Source: Rhodothermaceae bacterium (GTDB lineage: Bacteria; Bacteroidota; Rhodothermia; Rhodothermales; Bin80). Taken from it: a stretch of DNA of 40,192 nt. Positions within the stretch are counted from its first letter, which is position 1. Each line of letters begins with the position of its first letter. The translations under genes and the position numbers were made by a program. The notes beneath the pieces were generated by a model. It was not told where the DNA came from, ran no database searches, and was given only the letters and a program-made list of their open reading frames with translations. The DNA lies in NCBI GenBank assembly GCA_009841335.1, contig VXLY01000080.1, forward strand, positions 1 to 40,192, written 5' to 3'. Below, piece after piece: positions 35,030 through 40,192 of this stretch.

Positions 35030-35073
35030 GGGATGGGACGAGGCGGAATGCCTCGTCCCATCCCTGTTTTTTT
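35030..35073 (+). terminator. Perfect 15-bp hairpin with T-tract on the plus side
   Basis: Arms at 35030-35044 (GGGATGGGACGAGGC) and 35050-35064 are exact reverse complements around a 5-base loop. On the plus strand the stem is followed by TGTTTTTTT (35065-35073), the form of an intrinsic terminator. No plus-strand gene ends here: both neighbours are on minus. Read on the minus strand, the hairpin begins 10 bases after the stop of the FG-GAP gene, preceded by an A-tract and not followed by Ts. It may therefore stabilise the upstream mRNA end or limit read-through into the receptor gene, and it may stop antisense transcripts. Confidence 0.75.
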
Positions 35074-35074
35074 G

Positions 35075-37024
35075 CTACTTCACAAGCACCATGCGGCGCG
35101 TTTGCCGAAATTGCCCCCACTCCAGCGTGTAGATGTACTGTCCACTTGCCACTGCGTGCCCGCTGTCGCTCAGCCCATTCCAGACCACTGAATGTGTGCC
35201 CTCGGCGTAATACTCGTCATTTATCAAGGTTCTGACGAGTCGCCCAGTCATGTCATACACTCTCACGCTGACACGCTTATCCAGCGGAAGCGTGAATGAG
35301 AATGTTGTTGATGGATTGAACGGGTTCGGGTAGTTGCCATGCAACTCGAAATCCGAAGGAACGATGATCCTGTCATGCGATATCCGTGTTGATATCCCGT
35401 CTCCTGAGAGTACGCGCATGAACGCCCGATAAGGATGCGCTTTCACTTCGGCAACCGTTCTGGTGTAGGTGGAATCGGCTGGATTGAACACCTCATTGAA
35501 CACATAGACACTATCAGCCACGCCTTGGAAAGACATTGCGACCTCGTTATGGCCGTCACCATCCACATCCCCCATATAAACCATTTTTCCCGCAAACTCT
35601 GGGCCTTCGGAGCCACTTTCCATGAAGGTGGTCATCGTCCCTGCACTGTCGCGATTTACCGTGTCAAAGATCATTTCCGCAGGCATTGGAAAATCAACTG
35701 AACGTACTTCGTAGTTTGCTGGATCTTCCACATCCCCTCCATTATAATCCACTATATTCACCCAACGGGGAGGATTGCCACCTGCATACTGCTGATGTGT
35801 GTAGGACGATCCAGTCAGAATCAGTTCTGGAACCCCATCCTTGTCAATGTCGCCATGGGTTATTCCAAGCCCACCACCTGCCGCTTCAACCACCGGATTC
35901 ACCAAATTATTCTTGCTGTAATCATCGTCGTTTACATCTGAGGTATAGTAAATCTGCAGAGGATCCTCGCCTGCCTCATAATTCATGAGCGCAAGGGCGC
36001 CGGTTTGCAGCACGGGGCAGTAAACCTCATCGTCGCCGTTCATATCCATGTCCAATACTGTGCATCCAAAAAATGAAACATGATCACTGGAAGCCCCCCT
36101 GGCAAATGGGCGATCACCCGTCGGATCAGCATAGGTATCTGGACCAGTCACATCGACATTTGAGAAGTTCAGGTTATTCCATGAGCCTAGGACGATTTCC
36201 ATAGAGCCGTCCCCATCCAAATCTGCAGGAACTATACCGTAGGAACTTCCCCCACCGCGGTTGACCGGATCAAAATCCTCCGAAGCCCTGCTACTCCAAC
36301 GCGCTTCCTGCGTCCATGTAGCAAATCCTGAACCTAGATCAGCTGCTGAAACCACATACCAGTTGTCGTATGTGTTGGCAGCGCCATTATTACCAAACAG
36401 CAATTCGTTAGCTCCATCCCCATCTACATCAGCAATGGTCATTTGCTCTGTCCGAAAACGATCAGGGAGGTCTCCATCAAAGTCCCAGAACTCAGGAAGC
36501 GTTCCGAATTCGTTGTCGTTACCCGTTGCATAAATTGCAAAAAGTGAAGGTCCAAAGCCTGGGAAGAGGAGACCGACCACTCCTAAAGTAGCCTCGCTTA
36601 GACCATGGCCCGCGAAAATATATACCTCTCCGAAACCGTTGCCATCCAAGTCCCCTGCCCCAATGCCGCGAGCATTATTGGTCGTTCCAGTAGTTATTTC
36701 CAGGGACATCGCGGAATAGATCAATTCCCACGTATCCACTCCAACATTTTCGATGACATGTACACGTCCTCCGCCTGAGTAGTCGGACAACACCACCTCC
36801 ATCTTTCCATCACCATCCAAATCGACAGGTCCAGCTATGGATCGGGCACCAGACTGAATTCCTGGCGCATAGGCCGGAATGTAAGGGACTTGATGAATTA
36901 AATTAGTGAGACCAGGAAATCCCTCCGATTGGCTGGGCTCCCACTGGAAGTCTACCTGTTGGGCGAACACCGGAGCAGTGGCAACAAGTGCGACCAACAG
37001 ACTAAAAAAAGTAGCTTTACGCAT
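35075..37024 (-). CDS. Secreted FG-GAP/VCBS seven-repeat protein with T9SS sorting domain
   Basis: A protein of about 649 residues from the ATG at 37024, with a signal peptide (MRKATFFSLLVALVATAPV, cleaved at FAQ). An in-frame GTG at 37066 gives a worse leader. I count seven Asp/Gly calcium-type motifs of the FG-GAP/VCBS kind: DLDGDGKMEV, DLDGNGFGEV, DVDGDGANEL, DLDGDGSMEI, DMDMNGDDEV, DIDKDGVPEL and DVDGDGHNEV. This fits a seven-bladed beta-propeller as in integrin-like proteins. The C-terminal sorting domain is complete: NYPNPFNPSTTFSFTL, VYDMTGRLVRTL, ASGQYIYTLEW and a final RMVLVK. Likely a cell-surface binding or adhesion protein; no catalytic motif. It is the first gene before the hairpin and the receptor operon. 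Confidence 0.9.
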   Translation of the reverse strand: MRKATFFSLLVALVATAPVFAQQVDFQWEPSQSEGFPGLTNLIHQVPYIPAYAPGIQSGARSIAGPVDLDGDGKMEVVLSDYSGGGRVHVIENVGVDTWELIYSAMSLEITTGTTNNARGIGAGDLDGNGFGEVYIFAGHGLSEATLGVVGLLFPGFGPSLFAIYATGNDNEFGTLPEFWDFDGDLPDRFRTEQMTIADVDGDGANELLFGNNGAANTYDNWYVVSAADLGSGFATWTQEARWSSRASEDFDPVNRGGGSSYGIVPADLDGDGSMEIVLGSWNNLNFSNVDVTGPDTYADPTGDRPFARGASSDHVSFFGCTVLDMDMNGDDEVYCPVLQTGALALMNYEAGEDPLQIYYTSDVNDDDYSKNNLVNPVVEAAGGGLGITHGDIDKDGVPELILTGSSYTHQQYAGGNPPRWVNIVDYNGGDVEDPANYEVRSVDFPMPAEMIFDTVNRDSAGTMTTFMESGSEGPEFAGKMVYMGDVDGDGHNEVAMSFQGVADSVYVFNEVFNPADSTYTRTVAEVKAHPYRAFMRVLSGDGISTRISHDRIIVPSDFELHGNYPNPFNPSTTFSFTLPLDKRVSVRVYDMTGRLVRTLINDEYYAEGTHSVVWNGLSDSGHAVASGQYIYTLEWGQFRQTRRMVLVK

Positions 37025-37090
37025 GTGAAACTTAGGCTTGGTTGAAATTTTTGCAAGCGGCACCAACTAGGAACGGTGCTGACAACACCT

Positions 37091-37121
37091 AATTTAATCA
37101 ATTTGATGTAATAATTGTCAA
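37091..37121 (-). promoter_or_regulatory. Possible promoter for the surface-protein operon
   Basis: On the minus strand TTGACA (37116-37121) is followed after 19 bp by TAAATT (37091-37096), about 65 bp before the ATG of the FG-GAP protein gene. The -35 hexamer is a perfect match to the sigma-70 type; the -10 and the spacing are poorer. Bacteroidota-type primary promoters differ from this consensus, so the call is tentative. The spacer is AT-rich and also has to serve the divergent methyltransferase gene. Confidence 0.3.
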
Positions 37122-37197
37122 AATACCCTATCAATAATTTCGCTGAGACGCCCTAAATTGGCCTGCGGAAATCTAATTTGTATTTCTTCCCAAGAAA

Positions 37198-38211
37198 ATG
37201 CTAAGGACAAGTGTGATCGGCAGTTACGCCCGTCCCCCCTGGCTCATCACTTCGATCAATGCTATGGAGCGTGGAGAATATGGCCCAAAAGACATTGAAG
37301 AAACGCTAAACGATGCGGTTAACATGGCGATCAGTGACCAAGAAGAGGCTGGTCTTGATGTTGTTAGCGATGGCGAAATGCGGAGATTCGGGTTCTTTAC
37401 TGCCGGGTTCTATGGATGCCTAAGCGGGCTCGCGGCCCTTGAACCACTTCGACGGCTGGGCCCAGGTGGTCACGATCAGCGTGAACGCTACGAAGCTTTG
37501 GAGGAGTTTACTGCCCCTGATGGGCTCGGACTGGTACCTGAATATCTTTATGCCTCCAAGCGCGCTTCACGACCGGTAAAGGTAACTTGTCCGGGCCCCT
37601 ATACACTGGCTGGGCGCATCCAAACCGGTGGCATCTACCCGGATCGCATGGCCGTATCCGAACGATTCGCAGAAATCATCAACACTGAATTGAAGGCCGT
37701 AGTTCAGGCTGGTGCAACTTTCATCCAACTGGATGAACCTTCTTATGCCGTCCATAAACACTCGCCCCGTGCATTCGTCAATCTGTTTAACGGCTGTGTT
37801 GACGGCGTGGACGCGGAAATAGGCCTCCATCTTTGCTTTGGCAACTACATCGGACGGCCCGTAGCCCATCGAACGTATGCACCACTCTTTCCACATGTCC
37901 TTGACATTTCTGCACAGGAGATTCACCTAGAGTTTGCCAACCGGGAAATGGCTGAACTGGAATTGACGAAACAGATAGCCGAAACTTCGCGAACCGTTGC
38001 GGCCGGAGTTATTGATGTGAAGAATTACTTCGTAGAAACCCCAGAGATCGTCTCAGACCGGATTCGCCAAGTGCTGAAGCATGTTCCCCCAGATCAATTG
38101 GTACTCGCGTCAGATTGCGGTTTCAGTGAAACCGCACGCTGGGCCGCACGCGCAAAGCTGCATGCCTTGGTTGAAGGCACGCGCCTGGTCAAGGCTGAAT
38201 TGGGGGTTTAG
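37198..38211 (+). CDS. Stand-alone MetE-type (cobalamin-independent methionine synthase C-terminal domain) methyltransferase
   Basis: A 337-residue protein equal to the C-terminal catalytic half of MetE only. It starts SVIGSYARPPWL, close to the usual VGSYPRP opening. Substrate and zinc regions are visible: VSDGEMRRFGFF, QLDEPSYAVHKHS, GLHLCFGNY with the His-x-Cys zinc pair, and LVLASDCGF with the last zinc Cys. Full MetE is about 750 residues with an N-terminal domain that is missing here. Short 'core' homologues transfer methyl groups to thiols and may use other methyl donors. Assigning methionine synthesis is therefore uncertain. The ATG at 37198 is the first in frame with the fold. It is monocistronic and convergent with the beta-propeller lipoprotein gene. 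Confidence 0.87.
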   Translation: MLRTSVIGSYARPPWLITSINAMERGEYGPKDIEETLNDAVNMAISDQEEAGLDVVSDGEMRRFGFFTAGFYGCLSGLAALEPLRRLGPGGHDQRERYEALEEFTAPDGLGLVPEYLYASKRASRPVKVTCPGPYTLAGRIQTGGIYPDRMAVSERFAEIINTELKAVVQAGATFIQLDEPSYAVHKHSPRAFVNLFNGCVDGVDAEIGLHLCFGNYIGRPVAHRTYAPLFPHVLDISAQEIHLEFANREMAELELTKQIAETSRTVAAGVIDVKNYFVETPEIVSDRIRQVLKHVPPDQLVLASDCGFSETARWAARAKLHALVEGTRLVKAELGV

Positions 38212-38500
38212 CTGACAGGAAGCGCCTCGTTCCTGCTGGCGAACAGAAATATGGAGGAAATTCTCCATTGACTGATCGTCCTACTGAAAGGGAGTTACAA
38301 AAAGATTTGCAGTGCTACTACTCGAGCAAAAAAAGACCAAGGTTCCCCTTATGGTTTTCAGACAATCCAAGATCCACGGTTAGAAATAACCCCCTAGACG
38401 AGGGCTTTCTACCGATTAGACGTTTCGCGCTAGCGCCCTCTGTCACAGAGATGCAGATCTCAGAGAGTTCGTGATGCTATTCGGGTGTGGCACTCCGGGG
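38212..38500. other. Convergent spacer with small inverted repeats
   Basis: These 289 bp separate two convergent genes. Palindromic bits include GCGCTAGCGC (38427-38436) and CTCTGT-C-ACAGAG (38438-38450). A weak CCCT-loop-AGGG stem at 38392-38404 followed by CTTTCT could be a poor terminator for the plus-strand gene. A 68-codon plus-strand frame from a TTG (38268-38474) has no recognisable features and I do not call it. Confidence 0.4.
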
Positions 38501-39658
38501 TCACTCTTTGATCTTATAAACCACGACCATTGGGGCGGCGTCGTCCCCGTGGTATATGCCATAGGCATAGCTGCCTCGAATCACCTCAAGATCCACGGCA
38601 GCTGGAAGCGTAGTACGTCCTACCGCTTGAGATTCTTGGCTCAGAACCAACCACTCCGCCTGAACCGCATTTTCGGGGCTACTCAACTTGATCCATATGC
38701 GGCTCATTTCGTCCACCACAAGAGTCTGAAACGCCGGCTTCGTCTCGTGGGGCTCGCGAGCCTCCACTAATTCGCGGTAGTTGGGCTCCTCTGGCATTGC
38801 TTCAGCCATTTCTGCATCTGTGATTGGCACCGGTTCGTGCTCATAGCGGATTGTATCACGAGTTGATCCGTCTGCAGATACGGTTATGATTTCAATTTCA
38901 TCGCTCCAACCATAGTAGAGCATATCATCAGGGCCAACTGCAAAAGACGGTGATCGACCAAATGGAGTCCAGAGAAAGTGCATAGCACCGCCTTCCCCAA
39001 GATTGTAGATCATTTCATATTCATCTACAGTGCCAAGAATGTCTGTCCCGTAACTTCCGTCCCTGTTGACCTTGATCAGTTCATAATGAGTATTGGTATT
39101 GATCGTCATTGAGCCATCATCGGATTCCAGAAAAGGATCCAAACTCTTCGTCATGATCCATCCATCACCAATGCCACCGATCAAAAAATTGAACTCTTTC
39201 TCTCCATCATCTCTTACTTCAATGCTACGCACGTAGGAGAAATCATCAGGATCATAGACCAGGATCCGGTTCGATAAGAGTTCCCACAGATACACGGAAT
39301 CTGCTGCACCAACGGCCGCACCACTTAGGTATCGAAACTCGCCCGGTCCTTTCCCCTGGTCTCCGACTCGGCTTAGATAAGTACCGTCTGACTTAAATAC
39401 GTGAACTAGTGGGGATCTCGGGCTTTCTGACACAAATATGTCACCATTCCCATTGACTGCGATTTGCGCAATCGGTCCAAACAGGATCGTGTCGCCTGCG
39501 GATTCATCGCCGAGTCGAAGGACTTCTTCCAGCGTGATCAAAGCGGCTTCGCCTTCTTCCTGTGTAGGACCCGTGCTACGTCCGCACCCAGCCAGAAGAA
39601 TGATGCAGAAAAGAATTACGAGAGTAGTGAGATAGCCGTTTCGGGTCTGATTTTTCAT
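38501..39658 (-). CDS. 6-bladed beta-propeller lipoprotein
   Basis: A protein of 385 residues from the ATG at 39658. Lipoprotein signal: ILLAGC with Cys25 as the lipidation site. The mature protein shows beta-propeller repeats: IAVNGNGDIFVSESPRSPLV, HVFKSDGTYLSRVGDQGKGP (then GEF), SVYLWELLSNRILVYDPDDF, FAVGPDDMLYYGWSDEIEII, and MSRIWIKLSSPE. This is the pattern of the NHL/TolB-like '6-bladed beta-propeller' proteins common in Bacteroidota and Rhodothermota. They are probably binding proteins at the membrane surface; no reaction is known. An upstream start at 39712 would put 18 residues before the lipoprotein signal, so the ATG at 39658 is preferred. It stands alone, with a promoter-like sequence about 130 bp upstream. 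Confidence 0.85.
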   Translation of the reverse strand: MKNQTRNGYLTTLVILFCIILLAGCGRSTGPTQEEGEAALITLEEVLRLGDESAGDTILFGPIAQIAVNGNGDIFVSESPRSPLVHVFKSDGTYLSRVGDQGKGPGEFRYLSGAAVGAADSVYLWELLSNRILVYDPDDFSYVRSIEVRDDGEKEFNFLIGGIGDGWIMTKSLDPFLESDDGSMTINTNTHYELIKVNRDGSYGTDILGTVDEYEMIYNLGEGGAMHFLWTPFGRSPSFAVGPDDMLYYGWSDEIEIITVSADGSTRDTIRYEHEPVPITDAEMAEAMPEEPNYRELVEAREPHETKPAFQTLVVDEMSRIWIKLSSPENAVQAEWLVLSQESQAVGRTTLPAAVDLEVIRGSYAYGIYHGDDAAPMVVVYKIKE

Positions 39659-39790
39659 TGAGTAAGGGGCTTCGAAGTGATCAAATATGGGGTATTGTGA
39701 GGAAAATAGCAATATCAGAACCGCATCCGGTCTCGATCACGACCAAGTAAGGAGGCAAACGCTCTATTCTCAAAATGAAGAGCGTCCGGA

Positions 39791-39819
39791 ATTATACCCA
39801 CAACCGTTGGCTGCGTCAG
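39791..39819 (-). promoter_or_regulatory. Possible sigma-70-like promoter for the beta-propeller lipoprotein
   Basis: On the minus strand CTGACG (39814-39819) lies exactly 17 bp before a perfect TATAAT (39791-39796). A start point near 39784 would give a leader of about 125 bases before the ATG at 39658. The -35 matches four of six consensus bases. Tentative, because promoter preference in this lineage is not known from the window. Confidence 0.35.
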
Positions 39820-40192
39820 AGTCCGTCTAATTCTGAGCAAGAGAATCATGCAGTGCATACCGTCACTGCCTGAATGGAAGGGAAGAGGCTGTGCTGCAGC
39901 TCTTCAGCGACCGCCACCAAGTGTTCGTAAGCAAGTTAGGAGAAACTCCGAGGACCACACACTAACATCCTTCTATCACCGTTATGGCTAAGCGGATACC
40001 CGAGGAAATTGCTCCTTTCGTACGTATTTCACTTATGAATCTACATGAACTTGAAGTGTCTAATACCCATACAGTTAAGGTATTCCTGGGGTTGTGTCGG
40101 ACCTAATCTATCCACAGTTATGACGAGGAGTCCTCTACAAGATATAATAGCGTGGGCAGGTTCGGCAGCTAGGCGTTATCCTCCTAGTGCTG
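39820..40192. other. Right-edge region without a supported gene
   Basis: About 370 bp with stops in all frames at short intervals. The longest ATG frame I found reads 40 residues on plus (39984-40106, beginning MAKRIPEEIAPFV); it has no recognisable motif and may be a fragment of a mobile-element or regulator gene, or chance. A perfect TATAAT occurs on plus at 40143-40148 but no good -35 stands at the right distance. Nothing here is called with confidence. Confidence 0.4.

Noticed and set aside
38268..38474. A 68-residue plus-strand frame between the MetE-like and propeller genes
   Set aside because: It starts with TTG, has no ribosome-binding site or motif, and falls in a spacer rich in small inverted repeats.
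1..40192. CRISPR array, prophage, toxin-antitoxin or other defence system
   Set aside because: No spaced direct repeats, integrase, phage structural genes, or recognisable defence domains were found in any part of the window.

Overview
The window looks like chromosomal DNA of a marine or aquatic Bacteroidota-type bacterium, most likely of the Rhodothermota/Balneolota side of the group. This is inferred from gene content: several proteins end in a Por-secretion (T9SS) type C-terminal sorting domain, there is a PorV/PorQ-like outer-membrane protein, a TonB-dependent receptor with a carboxypeptidase-like N-terminal domain and no SusD partner, a DUF4783-like protein, and several lipoproteins with clear lipoboxes. 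Base composition looks balanced. I see no rRNA, tRNA, CRISPR array, phage module or intact insertion sequence.

Region 1 (1-9325, all minus): a partial secreted subtilisin-like protease at the left edge, a 487-bp gap, then a tight five-gene operon read right to left: PmoA-like (DUF6807) lipoprotein, GMC oxidoreductase, D-2-hydroxyacid dehydrogenase, DUF4783-like exported protein, and a 1279-residue NtrY-like membrane histidine kinase. Junctions are 7 bp, 18 bp, a 29-bp overlap and a 4-bp overlap.

Region 2 (9361-23016): a plus-strand secreted M16 peptidase, then a long minus-strand housekeeping run, in transcription order pyrC, ddl, murF, nrnA-like, pepA, pdxA, an AGCS sodium:amino-acid symporter and an NhaC antiporter. 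Most junctions overlap by 1-4 bp or are short.

Region 3 (23207-26121): a small carbohydrate-type cluster, with Gfo/Idh/MocA oxidoreductase and UlaG-like metallohydrolase on minus and a divergent SIS-domain protein on plus. The divergent spacer carries a 9-bp inverted repeat.

Region 4 (26111-37024, minus): a cell-surface operon, in transcription order a seven-repeat FG-GAP/VCBS protein with sorting domain, a perfect 15-bp hairpin, a TonB-dependent receptor, a 1133-residue calcium-repeat/fibronectin-like protein with sorting domain, a PorV-like protein, and a PGRP-type amidase with sorting domain. The last four are joined by a 1-bp overlap and gaps of 4 and 6 bp.

Region 5 (37198-40192): a plus-strand stand-alone MetE-type methyltransferase, a convergent 6-bladed beta-propeller lipoprotein, and about 0.5 kb at the right edge with no supported gene.

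Most of the window is ordinary. The most interesting parts are the PmoA/GMC/dehydrogenase/DUF4783/NtrY operon, whose dehydrogenase has lysine where the family has its catalytic glutamate, and the SusD-less TonB receptor/T9SS surface operon with its strong intergenic hairpin.
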